Source of the DNA: Mycolicibacterium duvalii
GTDB taxonomy: Bacteria > Actinomycetota > Actinomycetes > Mycobacteriales > Mycobacteriaceae
Direction of reading: 5' to 3'
Assembly: GCF_010726645.1 (NCBI RefSeq)
Contig: NZ_AP022563.1
Coordinates: forward strand, 806,001 to 870,000
DNA length: 64,000 bases
A program made the translations under genes and the position numbers. Position 1 is the stretch's first letter, and the number at the start of each line of letters is the position of its first letter. Shown here piece after piece: positions 37,170 to 44,737 of the stretch. The notes beneath the pieces are model-generated. The model saw only the letters and a program-made list of their open reading frames with translations, had not been told where the DNA came from and ran no database searches.

Positions 37170-38512
37170 GATGCTTCTCCCAGCGTGGCCAAATAGTTCA
37201 AGGCGCGGATGCCGGGAAGAAAGAAATAGGCCCCACCGCGCAGAGTCGTGAAGGCCGGTATGCCCTTGTGAACCTTTCGTATCGGTCGCTTGGGCACCGT
37301 GAAGTCAAGGGTGCCGTCCTGCGTTCCGCAGATGGGGTCATGCTCGTTACGGAGTTCGTGGAAGGTGCTGTCGTTGATCCAGACGTTTTGAGCGAACTCG
37401 AACTGCCTTACCAGGTCGGCGCAGATGATGAAGGCGGCGATGCCGCGCTCGACACCGTCGTCTGGTGCTCCCTCGGGCAGCGCGGGACCGTAGGTCGCGC
37501 CGCGTCGGATCATCCGGCGCCGATTCATGTAATGCGCGGTGTCGCGCGGGTTGAGTCGCCTGGCGTGTGAGCCCAGCGGGCACGCGTAGCCGAACGGGTC
37601 CATGTCTTTGTAGTTGAAGTCGTTGTTGCGTTGCGGATCTGCGCCCAGTTCTGGATCGTCTCGGTCGGGAGCGAGGACCAGGGGTGCGCCGCTGCGCCAG
37701 CGGCCCATGAACTTGGCGGCCAGGAGTTCCTCGTCTTCTGCGTTCTGCGAGTTCGACCGCAGATAGTCCCGGAACGCTCCGACGTGCTCCTCGAGGCGGC
37801 GATAGGCCATGTAACTGCCATTACGGGAGAGGGTTTCGGGCTGCGGGAGGTCAGGGACAGGGCCGTTCTCATCGGGATAGCCGAGGATGAACTCACCGGG
37901 CGCGAGAGGTTCCCCGGATCCGGGCGTTGGGTCCTCGCCGGAACCTTTGATCACCGGTTGGGACAGCCTGTCTCGGAAACCGAAGTGGTCGTGGGCGTAG
38001 TTGAACGGAGGGCTCGCATTCAGATCGAGGTGCGAGAGGCTGCGGACGCCGTCGGTGCGAGCGAGCAGAGCATCATGATTGGCGATGGAAAGACGAGCCT
38101 GCTCTTCGTTGCGGGCGAACAGAATCGCGATGGCATGGAGCTCGTCACCGGCGAGCTGACCGAGCCAGTGTGACGGCGCCGCCGAGCCGGTGTCGCCGAG
38201 GATGTCCGCGCGAGCGGCCATTCCCTCACGGAAAGCCTCGGGAAACGTTGCCAGCGACTCCTCGGTCACCCCCAGGGCGCGTAACCCGTGCCAGGTGAAG
38301 GCCAGCGTGACCCAGCGATCGGAGGTATCCACCGTGGCGCGGACCTCGGCGGCGGACTGGACCTTGTCGAGCAGCGCGGTGATCCAGGTGCGTCCGCCTT
38401 CGCCGGACTCGAAGGTCAGGAACTCGTATCGGCCGGTGATCGCCGGCGTACGCGTCAGGAGGATGTGCTGGATATCGTCGAACTCGAGTTCGCCGACTTC
38501 GGTACCGGTCAC
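37166..38512 (-). CDS. DyP-type haem peroxidase
   Basis: 448 residues. Features of DyP peroxidases: catalytic Asp in HFGFRDRLSQPVIKG, haem-ligand His in CPLGSHARRLNPRD, distal Arg in MNRRRMIRRGATYG, and the C-terminal GAYFFLPGIRALNYLAT. In the usual GxxDG motif the second Gly is Arg here (GFRDR), a one-base change (AGG for GGG). The protein has no Tat/Sec signal and no encapsulin-targeting tail, so it is cytoplasmic. It is the middle gene of a coupled operon, overlapping both neighbours by 4 nt. Confidence 0.88.
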   Translation of the reverse strand: MTGTEVGELEFDDIQHILLTRTPAITGRYEFLTFESGEGGRTWITALLDKVQSAAEVRATVDTSDRWVTLAFTWHGLRALGVTEESLATFPEAFREGMAARADILGDTGSAAPSHWLGQLAGDELHAIAILFARNEEQARLSIANHDALLARTDGVRSLSHLDLNASPPFNYAHDHFGFRDRLSQPVIKGSGEDPTPGSGEPLAPGEFILGYPDENGPVPDLPQPETLSRNGSYMAYRRLEEHVGAFRDYLRSNSQNAEDEELLAAKFMGRWRSGAPLVLAPDRDDPELGADPQRNNDFNYKDMDPFGYACPLGSHARRLNPRDTAHYMNRRRMIRRGATYGPALPEGAPDDGVERGIAAFIICADLVRQFEFAQNVWINDSTFHELRNEHDPICGTQDGTLDFTVPKRPIRKVHKGIPAFTTLRGGAYFFLPGIRALNYLATLGEAS

Positions 38513-39069
38513 TGCATTTGATCAAGCATGTCGGAGAACGCCGCTTTGAGCCGCAGAGCTTTCTTGATCTCATCGGCGGTGACGTAGGGATACTCGCCGT
38601 ACTCGACGAAGCTCGGGACGTGATGCTCCCGGACGAACTGCACGAAGCCTTCTGGGCGCTCCTTCCAGTCCTCCGGGAACCCTTCGAGGGTCGTGAAAAT
38701 CGTGTCGATGCCTGTCTGACTGAACAGCTGGACTGCGTCCTCGGTGTACTTGTCGAAGTCGGTGTCGAAGATGCCCTGGTATTGGAAGTAGAGATCCGAA
38801 CCGATGGGAAACAACTGCCATCGCAGATAGTGCAGTTTCAACGGAGCCAGCACTTCAGGATTAGCGGTGACCGCCGCTTCCAGATTGCGGCCGTGCTGCC
38901 GAATCACTTCTTCTTGGCCGGGCTTCACCTTGGCGATGATGGTGAACCCGTAGCAGGCCGGAGTGCGTGGGAAGACGGGGCCATACCGGCCACGCTCGAG
39001 CTCGAAATATCCCTCTTTGGGGATGGCCATCATCGCGGGTTTGGCCCAGTCGTGGTCGGTTGTGGACAT
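38509..39069 (-). CDS. hypothetical alpha/beta protein, first gene of DyP operon
   Basis: 186 residues; GGGAG 7 nt before the ATG. A probable ferredoxin-like fold: GFTIIAKVKPGQEEVIRQHG, LHYLRWQLFPIGSDLYFQYQ, GIFDTDFDKYTEDAVQLFSQ, TIFTTLEGFPEDWKERPEGF. The pattern of an H-x-x-R-W strand followed by FD-x-D-x-D-x-Y and E-G-x-P resembles domains that accompany peroxidase or oxygenase proteins in other bacteria; this is from memory and uncertain. It overlaps the DyP gene by 4 nt. Confidence 0.72.
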   Translation of the reverse strand: MSTTDHDWAKPAMMAIPKEGYFELERGRYGPVFPRTPACYGFTIIAKVKPGQEEVIRQHGRNLEAAVTANPEVLAPLKLHYLRWQLFPIGSDLYFQYQGIFDTDFDKYTEDAVQLFSQTGIDTIFTTLEGFPEDWKERPEGFVQFVREHHVPSFVEYGEYPYVTADEIKKALRLKAAFSDMLDQMQ

Positions 39070-39306
39070 CGTATTCTCCCGTCCGCATCCCCCCAGTTGA
39101 GCGGAACGCTAGCACCCGATCTTGGCGAGGGCGCGACATTTGTGAACGCCGTCTCGGCTGTTCGATTCGCTCGGCTGGGACTGACTTCGACCAGAAGTGG
39201 GGCGCGTACCAACCGCTGTGTGCGAGCGCCGCCCCTCCGTATCGGTTGAGAGCCGAAAGGGCCGTCGGGGCTTCGTGTCCGCATTCGCGAGGCGTAGGTT
39301 GGCATC

Positions 39307-39831
39307 ATGGCCGACATCATCGAGCTGATCTATGCCGACCATGACTGGTTGCGACGCCAGTTCTTCCGCCTCGACGACGCAGCGTCTCCCGGCGAGCTCG
39401 CGGCGATCTGGGAGGTACTGAGCGCACGACTGGACACCCACGCCGAGGCTGAGGAGACGGTCTTCTATCCGGTGCTGCTCAAGCACGGTGGGCGCGAGCA
39501 TCCCGGCAATCCCGAAGGCGACCCGGAGGACGAAACCGAGGACGCCATCACCGATCACAACGCGATCCGTGATGCGGTGCGCCGATCTCGTCGGCATCAG
39601 CCGGGCAGCGACGAGTGGTTCGAGGCCGTCTTGGCCGCCCGCAAGGAGAACGGCTCTCACCTCGACGAAGAAGAACGCGAGGCCATGCCCGACTTCATCA
39701 AGAGCGCATCCCTGCAATTGCGCCATGAGTTGGGGATGCAGTGGTTGCGGTTCTACGCCGAGCACCAGGCAGGCACCGGCATCAGCACCGACGACGTTGA
39801 TGCCGACGACTACATCGAACGCCACTCCTAG
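39307..39831 (+). CDS. hemerythrin HHE-domain protein
   Basis: 174 residues. The four-helix HHE motif is present: ADHDWLRRQF, THAEAEETVFYPVL, ITDHNAIRDAV, GSHLDEEEREAMPDF, supplying the His and carboxylate ligands of a di-iron site. Mycobacterial hemerythrin-like proteins bind O2 or NO or act in peroxide response. It diverges from the DyP operon across 237 bp and may be part of the same oxidative-stress response. A hairpin follows directly. Confidence 0.9.
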   Translation: MADIIELIYADHDWLRRQFFRLDDAASPGELAAIWEVLSARLDTHAEAEETVFYPVLLKHGGREHPGNPEGDPEDETEDAITDHNAIRDAVRRSRRHQPGSDEWFEAVLAARKENGSHLDEEEREAMPDFIKSASLQLRHELGMQWLRFYAEHQAGTGISTDDVDADDYIERHS

Positions 39832-39849
39832 CGGCGGAATTGACGCCGC
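39831..39849 (+). terminator. possible hairpin terminator after hemerythrin gene
   Basis: GCGGCG/CGCCGC form a perfect 6-bp stem around a 7-nt GAATTGA loop, starting at the last base of the stop codon. No T tract follows, so confidence is low. Confidence 0.35.
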
Positions 39850-40576
39850 AGCGCTCGTAGGCCCACCGCATCTACCTCGCGTCAGCGGTGAACACGGGGA
39901 ATGGCCGAATACCCTTCGATCGGATTCTGCGGCAACGCTTCCCTAATCGCACGACGGAATTCGCCAGAGGCGGATTCCCAGTGGCGGGGGCCGAAGACGC
40001 GGGCTCTCCGACTCGCGGTGAGTCCCTCGGTCGGGTTCCTGATCGTCGTCGACTGTCGTCAGCGGCATGGCCGAGTTCTCCAGATGGGGCTTCGGCGTTG
40101 ACGCCGACCACCGTGTCGAGTTCTGTGTCCCACTCAGCCGGGCCCTACGCTCGCCGTTGCTTCTGGTGCGGAAACGGTGGTTCCCAGCGAATCGCGGTCA
40201 CGCTCGCCGATTGGTTCTCGCGCGGGCGACAGACTTGTGTGCGATCGCAACGACCGATCCCGCCCTGTCCAACGCGTGGTTACCGCTCAGACACAGCCCC
40301 GGGTCCGCGGGCATTAGCTGCCAGCAGCAGTCCTGGGGTTATCCAGCCACCTGAAGAGCTAATTAGCCCAACTCGTTACGGCGGGCGTATTTGCCTCGGA
40401 CGACAATTAATGAGCCCTGAACGGTTTCAAGCTTCGCTCGGTGAGGAAAACCTGGCGGCGGGAGACAGTGGCGTGCGTCACGTCAGGCAGGCGGATCCTG
40501 CCGCCGGGTAGACGTCTCAGGCCGATATGTCGGGGGCCGGACACTGCTTCTTCCGAACCAAATAAGGAGAAAACCC
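39850..40576. other. long stretch without a convincing gene
   Basis: About 730 bp. Open frames exist but none has mycobacterial-like protein composition, a recognisable motif or a good ribosome binding site until the AAGGAG at 40564-40569 that serves the next gene. The part from about 40350 to 40430 is less GC-rich and may hold the promoter of the downstream gene. No RNA structure or repeat was recognised. Confidence 0.5.
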
Positions 40577-41257
40577 ATGACGTCACGTCTTACGAGACTG
40601 CTAGCCTTGGTAGTCAGCGTCGCGATGGTCGGATTGTTCGGACTGGTCACCGGAACCGCCTCTGCCCAGCCACCGGGCGTGGGCAAGGACAACGTCGTCC
40701 AGGTGCAGGGCACCGGGCCCGACGGAGTGAAATTCAACGGGCAGTTCCAGGCCACCAGCGCCAAGGAGGTCACCAAGCAAGACGGCCCGGCCACGGCAGA
40801 CGACAACGGCGCGACGTCGTCCAATACCGGCGTCGCCCTCGTCGGTACCCTCACGGGCAAGCTGGTCAGCCCAGGCGGGGGTCAGCCCGCCGGTGCGCCG
40901 GGCGCCGCCCAGGACGTCAACATCGACAACTTCGCGATGCCGGTCAACGCCATCACGTTCCCGTCGCAGGCCGAGGCCCAGCCGTCGTCGTCCTCGTCCT
41001 CGTCCGGAGACGCCCAGTTCCAGTTGGCCAGCCAGCAGGCCAGCTGCTCGGTGCTCAATCTGGTGCTGGGTCCGCTGGACTTGAATCTGCTCGGCCTGAG
41101 GGTCCAGCTGAATCAAGTTGATCTGGTCATCACAGCGATTCCTGCCGATGGACTGCTCGGTCAACTGCTGTGCGCTCTGGCCGGTCCTGAGGGAGTCCTC
41201 AGCGGGGTCGTCCAGAACATCGTCAATCTGCTCAACCGGATTCTCGGTCAGCTCTAG
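40577..41257 (+). CDS. secreted protein with C-terminal actinobacterial Leu-rich domain
   Basis: 226 residues; AAGGAG 7 nt before the ATG. Signal peptide 1-30 (LLALVVSVAMVGLFGLVTGT, cleavage ASA). A Gly/Ser/Pro-rich linker includes a run of seven serines. The C-terminal domain (CSVLNLVLGPLDLNLLGLRV ... LLGQLLCALAG) has two cysteines and amphipathic strands, a module that recurs in exported actinobacterial proteins of unknown function. A strong hairpin follows 25 nt after the stop. Confidence 0.82.
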   Translation: MTSRLTRLLALVVSVAMVGLFGLVTGTASAQPPGVGKDNVVQVQGTGPDGVKFNGQFQATSAKEVTKQDGPATADDNGATSSNTGVALVGTLTGKLVSPGGGQPAGAPGAAQDVNIDNFAMPVNAITFPSQAEAQPSSSSSSSGDAQFQLASQQASCSVLNLVLGPLDLNLLGLRVQLNQVDLVITAIPADGLLGQLLCALAGPEGVLSGVVQNIVNLLNRILGQL

Positions 41258-41282
41258 GGGTCGCGCCTGATAATTCCCCAGT

Positions 41283-41315
41283 CGCCGCCCGCGCCCGCTC
41301 TGGGTGCGGGCGGCG
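41283..41315 (+). terminator. intrinsic-type terminator hairpin
   Basis: CGCCGCCCGC and GCGGGCGGCG form a perfect 10-bp stem, extended inside by a G-T and three C-G pairs, followed by CTCTATTG. It lies 25 nt after the stop of the secreted protein gene. Confidence 0.7.
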
Positions 41316-41602
41316 CTCTATTGTCGGCGGCCCCTATCGATTGCCGGGTCAAGATCGTTACAGGTTTCGGGAAATGTCCAGCAAATTCACACTGCGCCAG
41401 CTTCCGCGCCGGCACTGTCTAGTTTGGTTAACGAATTCAATTGGCGCCGAGGCGTTTAACTCTCAAGATCGATGGCCATAATTGTCAGCGACGGGGGTCG
41501 GATCGTTGAGCGCCGACATGGCGGCAACGGTCATGTGCACACCGCACGTACGGACACTGCGTAGCCGAAGGCTCGTAGTGCCGAACGACGAAGGAGGTCG
41601 TT
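41316..41602 (+). promoter_or_regulatory. intergenic region upstream of the GNGNP-repeat protein gene
   Basis: 287 bp with no gene. It contains an AT-richer part (about 41405-41490, including TTTGGTTAACGAATTC) that likely holds the promoter, and ends in AAGGAGG at 41591-41597, an optimal Shine-Dalgarno 5 nt before ATG 41603. The 5' leader could be long, but no riboswitch-like structure was recognised. Confidence 0.4.
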
Positions 41603-42064
41603 ATGGATATCAAGAAGATCGCCGCAGGTGCGGCCACGGCGGGCCTGCTCGGTATGGGTGGACTCGGCCTCGGCGCCGGGATCGCACTGGCCGATCCGCC
41701 TTCGCCGAACCCCGGCAACGGCAACGGCAACCCCGGTAACGGCAATGGCAACCCGGGCAATGGCGATACGATCCGGCCGCCTTGGGTCACCGGACCCGGT
41801 GTCAACGTCGGTGAGCCGGGCAATCCGGCGCCTCCAGGGCTGAACTACCTGCCGCCTCCGGGACATGGCGGCCCGATGCCGCAGGACCGCATCTTCCTCC
41901 CCGAGGTTCCGGGCTGGGTGCTGACGCCGGTGCTCCCGCCGGAGTGGGCACCACCGCTGCCCGAACTGCCGGACTGGGCTGACGGTCTGACCGTGGTCTG
42001 GAACCCCGAGCTCAATGCCTGGGGCGTCTGGGACGCCGAAGCCAACCTCTTCGTGCGTCTCTGA
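41603..42064 (+). CDS. secreted Pro/Gly/Asn-rich repeat protein
   Basis: 153 residues. Signal peptide 1-31 (IAAGAATAGLLGMGGLGLGA, cleavage ALA). Then repeats of the unit NPGNGNG (three near-identical copies, also visible as DNA repeats at 41707-41765), followed by a Pro/Trp-rich domain (PPWVTGPG, VPGWVLTPVLPPEWAPPLPE, DGLTVVWNPELNAWGVWDAE). Similar small exported proteins are frequent in fast-growing mycobacteria; the function is unknown. The strong Shine-Dalgarno suggests high expression. Confidence 0.78.
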   Translation: MDIKKIAAGAATAGLLGMGGLGLGAGIALADPPSPNPGNGNGNPGNGNGNPGNGDTIRPPWVTGPGVNVGEPGNPAPPGLNYLPPPGHGGPMPQDRIFLPEVPGWVLTPVLPPEWAPPLPELPDWADGLTVVWNPELNAWGVWDAEANLFVRL

Positions 42065-42077
42065 GTTGCAGCAGGAG

Positions 42078-42102
42078 CCGCCCCGCCGCCACGGCGGGGC
42101 GG
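42078..42102. terminator. bidirectional intrinsic terminator
   Basis: A perfect 11-bp stem CCGCCCCGCCG/CGGCGGGGCGG with a 3-nt loop (CCA), followed by TTTCTGTG on the plus strand. It separates the secreted repeat protein gene (stop 42064) from the convergent DUF2231 gene (stop 42114). Confidence 0.85.
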
Positions 42103-42113
42103 TTTCTGTGTTG

Positions 42114-42683
42114 TCAGGCCGCGCGGCCCAATGCGTAGGACGCCAGATCGCCGCCGTGGTGCGGGGCCTGCCAGCGATGCACGCCCGCTCCCTGGGCGTA
42201 CGACAGGTGTCCGCCCAGTGAACCGCCGACGCTGACGATGAGCAGCGCGAGCACTGTCAGCACCGTGGCGCGTCGATGGTGCTCTTTTCCATGGGCGCGA
42301 TAGGCCAGCGCGAACAGCCCGATCGCCACACCGTTGACCACGGCGTGCAGCAAGCCGACGCGGCGCTGCTCTCGGTTGAGCAAGGGAAACTCGGCCCACC
42401 CGGCCAGCGCGGTGGGCGGAGCCGCTGCCAAGCCGACAGCCAGCAGGCGCCGGGCGGTGGTGCGGTCGCGCAAGCCGATGTCGAACAGCAACGCGGTCAT
42501 CCACGACCCCAGTGGAAGAAAGACCAGCAGTGGGTGCACAGGGTGGCCCAGCCACGACCCGCGCAACGCCCTGCCGACCGCGCGACCGCCCAGGACGCGT
42601 TCGACGGTCTCGGCGGCGCGGTCGGCCGGCGGGTCCAGCGCACGGACCGATTCTGCGGACCTGAGCAACGAGTGGACGTTCAT
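42114..42683 (-). CDS. DUF2231-type integral membrane protein
   Basis: The frame extends to 42740, but ATG 42683 is preceded by AAGGAGG with a 5-nt spacer, giving 189 residues. After a helical N-terminus (ALDPPADRAAETVERVLGG) comes the DUF2231 signature SWLGHPVHPLLVFLPLGSWM and four membrane helices with a conserved His pattern (GLLHAVVNGVAIGLFALAYR, SVGGSLGGHLSYAQG). The GHPxHP motif suggests haem or metal binding, but the function is unknown. It diverges from the Mtb12-like gene; the intergenic region has metal-regulator-like motifs. Confidence 0.85.
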   Translation of the reverse strand: MNVHSLLRSAESVRALDPPADRAAETVERVLGGRAVGRALRGSWLGHPVHPLLVFLPLGSWMTALLFDIGLRDRTTARRLLAVGLAAAPPTALAGWAEFPLLNREQRRVGLLHAVVNGVAIGLFALAYRAHGKEHHRRATVLTVLALLIVSVGGSLGGHLSYAQGAGVHRWQAPHHGGDLASYALGRAA

Positions 42684-42743
42684 GGATTCCTCCTTTTGCA
42701 CGCTGAGGTACCCCGTCGTCGCGCCGCCAACCACCAGCACAAA

Positions 42744-42762
42744 CTCGGTAAGCCTTGCCTAA
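42744..42762. promoter_or_regulatory. IdeR-box-like sequence
   Basis: It matches the 19-bp IdeR consensus TTAGGTTAGCCTAACCTAA at 14 positions. A second, shortened copy follows at 42764-42780 (TGAGGTGAGCCTCCTAA, two bases missing from the centre-right). The pair lies between DUF2231 (start 42683) and the Mtb12-like gene (start 42820). Assignment by consensus only. Confidence 0.45.
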
Positions 42763-42776
42763 ATGAGGTGAGCCTC

Positions 42777-42808
42777 CTAAATTAGCGGACACATTTCCTC
42801 TAAATTAG
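42777..42808. repeat. two copies of CTAAATTAG, 23 bp apart
   Basis: Copies at 42777-42785 and 42800-42808 in the promoter region of the Mtb12-like gene; the second ends 11 nt before the ATG, so it could overlap the translation start signals. An AT-rich 9-mer repeated at two helical turns in this GC-rich genome is unlikely by chance and may be an operator. Confidence 0.5.
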
Positions 42809-42819
42809 GAGTCTGCTTC

Positions 42820-43281
42820 ATGCCGAATCGTCTGCGTGTCCTGGCAGCCGGCAGTGTGGTGGCACTGATCGCGGTGCTGATACCCCCGACGGCCCAGGCT
42901 CAGCAGGACTTCGCGATCACCGCCGACGTGCCCACCCTCGAGGAGCTCGACTCGCAGATCCGGCTGCTGGTCGGTACGCCGGCCCCCGACCACGTCAAAG
43001 CCGCGCAGCTCGAAGGTGGAGACCGCGCGGTCGTCGTGCCAAAGATGGTCTACCGCATCGGCTTCTTCCGCCCGCCGCGCGGCAACAGCCAGGTGACCGG
43101 GCCCGAGACCCACGATGGCGACCGCCACACCGCCGTCATCAACGCCAGCCGTCAGGGTTCACCGACGATCCAGGTGGTCGCGGAGTGGCGGCGCATCGAC
43201 GGCCGCTGGAAGCTGGCCAACAAATCGCTGTGCAACGGGATCTCCACCCTCGGCCTGCCTATTCCGTGCAACTTCCAATGA
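42820..43281 (+). CDS. secreted Mtb12/CFP-2-like protein
   Basis: 153 residues. Signal peptide 1-27 (VVALIAVLIPPTAQA). The mature part matches the low-molecular-weight antigen Mtb12 type: VPTLEELDSQIRLLVGTPAP, VVAEWRRIDGRWKLANKSLC, LPIPCNF, an NTF2-like domain with two cysteines. Mtb12 homologues are abundant exported proteins whose function is not known. It is the first gene of a run through the ABC transporter genes, with the next start 7 nt after the stop. Confidence 0.85.
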   Translation: MPNRLRVLAAGSVVALIAVLIPPTAQAQQDFAITADVPTLEELDSQIRLLVGTPAPDHVKAAQLEGGDRAVVVPKMVYRIGFFRPPRGNSQVTGPETHDGDRHTAVINASRQGSPTIQVVAEWRRIDGRWKLANKSLCNGISTLGLPIPCNFQ

Positions 43282-43288
43282 ACCGCCG

Positions 43289-43957
43289 ATGATCGAGGTG
43301 TGTAGCCTCGGCAAGCGCTTCGGCACCCGGCCCGCCGTCGACGACATCAGCGTCACGTTTCCGGCCGGCACCGTCACCGCGCTGCTCGGACTCAACGGTG
43401 CAGGAAAGACCACCCTGCTGCGTCTGATCGCCGGGCTCGAGCGCCCCGACCGCGGCACGGTGACGCTCGCCGGGCCGCTCGGAGTGCACATCGACCCCGC
43501 CGGTCTGGACCCGCGACACACGGTCTGGCGTCACCTGACGTGGCGCGCCGCGCTGACCGGGTTGCCCACCGACGCGGTCCGCGCTGCTCTGACGCAGGCC
43601 CGCATGTTCGACCACCGGCACCGGCGCATCGCCGATCTGTCCCTCGGGGCGCGACAACGGCTCGCCATCGCCGGCGCCCTGCTCGGCGACCCGGACGCGC
43701 TGATCTTCGACGAGCCGCTCAACGGCCTCGACGTCCCCGGCATCCTGTGGTTCCGGGATCTGTTGCGCTGCTTGGCCGATGACGGCCGGTGCGTGGTACT
43801 GGCCACCCACCTGCTGGGCGAGGTGGTGCACACCGCCGACCGGGCGACCATCCTGCGCGACGGCCGGATCGCGTTCTCGGGTTCGCTGGCCGACCTGGTG
43901 CCCGGCGACACCGACCGCCAGCGGTGGCTCGAGCAGACGTTGATGGCCGCGGCGTGA
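43289..43957 (+). CDS. ABC transporter ATP-binding protein
   Basis: ATG 43289 gives 222 residues. Walker A GLNGAGKTT, Walker B LIFDEPLNGLD, H-loop ATHLLGE. The signature is degenerate (LSLGARQRLA instead of LSGGQ), common in ABC-2 export ATPases. It overlaps the membrane component by 4 nt. The pair resembles a one-ATPase/one-permease ABC-2 exporter, here linked to an exported protein and a methyltransferase. Confidence 0.92.
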   Translation: MIEVCSLGKRFGTRPAVDDISVTFPAGTVTALLGLNGAGKTTLLRLIAGLERPDRGTVTLAGPLGVHIDPAGLDPRHTVWRHLTWRAALTGLPTDAVRAALTQARMFDHRHRRIADLSLGARQRLAIAGALLGDPDALIFDEPLNGLDVPGILWFRDLLRCLADDGRCVVLATHLLGEVVHTADRATILRDGRIAFSGSLADLVPGDTDRQRWLEQTLMAAA

Positions 43958-44736
43958 CCGCGACCCGACGGCCGGCGCCGGTCCGCAGCGCGCACGCCGA
44001 ACTGATCCGCACCTCCGGAGCGAGCAGGCTGTGGATCGCGCTGATCCCGACAGCGGTGCTGCTACCCGTCGTCATCACTCTGGGTATCGCTGCGATCGCC
44101 GAACGTTTCGCGCGCATCCCCGGTCAGATCTCGGTGCTGGCCGTCTCGACGTCCAACAGTGCCTACTGGGTCATCACCATCACGGTCGTGCTCGTCGCGG
44201 TGGCCGCAGCGGACGGTCAGGCCGCCGACGGCCGCTACCGCACCGGCGACTACGTGCGGCTCGCGATATCCCGTAGGGCTCCAGTTCTGTTGGGCCGCTG
44301 GATGTTCTACGGAACGCTAGGGGTGATCGTCAGCGTCGTCGCGCTCGTCGTCGTCGTGGTCGCGCTGCCCGCCGTGGCCCCGACGGTCTACGGCACGGTC
44401 TCGCTGACCGATGCCGTGGGTGTGCGCCTGCTGTGGACCGTGCCGGTCTACGCGTTCTTCGCCGCGGCGGCCGGCGTCGGGGTGGGGGCGCTGATCCCGA
44501 CGCCGGTGGGCTCCACCGCCGCGGTCCTGCTGTGGGCGTTCGTCGCCGAGACCGCCGCGGGCTACCTGCCGCACGGCGCGTCCTTGCAGCGCTATCTGCC
44601 TGTCTTCAACGCGGTGTACGCCACCGGGCAGGACATCGCACTGCAACCGCCCTGGAGCCCCAACGGCGCGCTGCTGTACGCCAGCGCACTGTTCACCGCA
44701 CCGCTGACGGTTGCGGTTCTGATGAGGAGGAACTGA
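43954..44736 (+). CDS. ABC-2-type membrane permease
   Basis: GTG 43954 overlaps the ATPase stop (GTGA); 260 residues. Six predicted membrane helices (LWIALIPTAVLLPVVITLGI, SAYWVITITVVLVAVAAADG, FYGTLGVIVSVVALVVVVVA, LLWTVPVYAFFAAAAGVGVG, ...). The loop GRYRTGDYVRLAISRRAPVL is the cytoplasmic coupling region of ABC-2 permeases. GGAGGAACTGAC at its 3' end provides the ribosome binding site for the next gene. Confidence 0.88.
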   Translation: MTATRRPAPVRSAHAELIRTSGASRLWIALIPTAVLLPVVITLGIAAIAERFARIPGQISVLAVSTSNSAYWVITITVVLVAVAAADGQAADGRYRTGDYVRLAISRRAPVLLGRWMFYGTLGVIVSVVALVVVVVALPAVAPTVYGTVSLTDAVGVRLLWTVPVYAFFAAAAGVGVGALIPTPVGSTAAVLLWAFVAETAAGYLPHGASLQRYLPVFNAVYATGQDIALQPPWSPNGALLYASALFTAPLTVAVLMRRN

Positions 44737-44737
44737 C

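Noticed and set aside
39888..40511. 207-codon frame in the gene-poor interval
   Set aside because: Low-complexity Pro/Ser/Arg sequence, no start signal, no motif; typical chance frame in GC-rich DNA.
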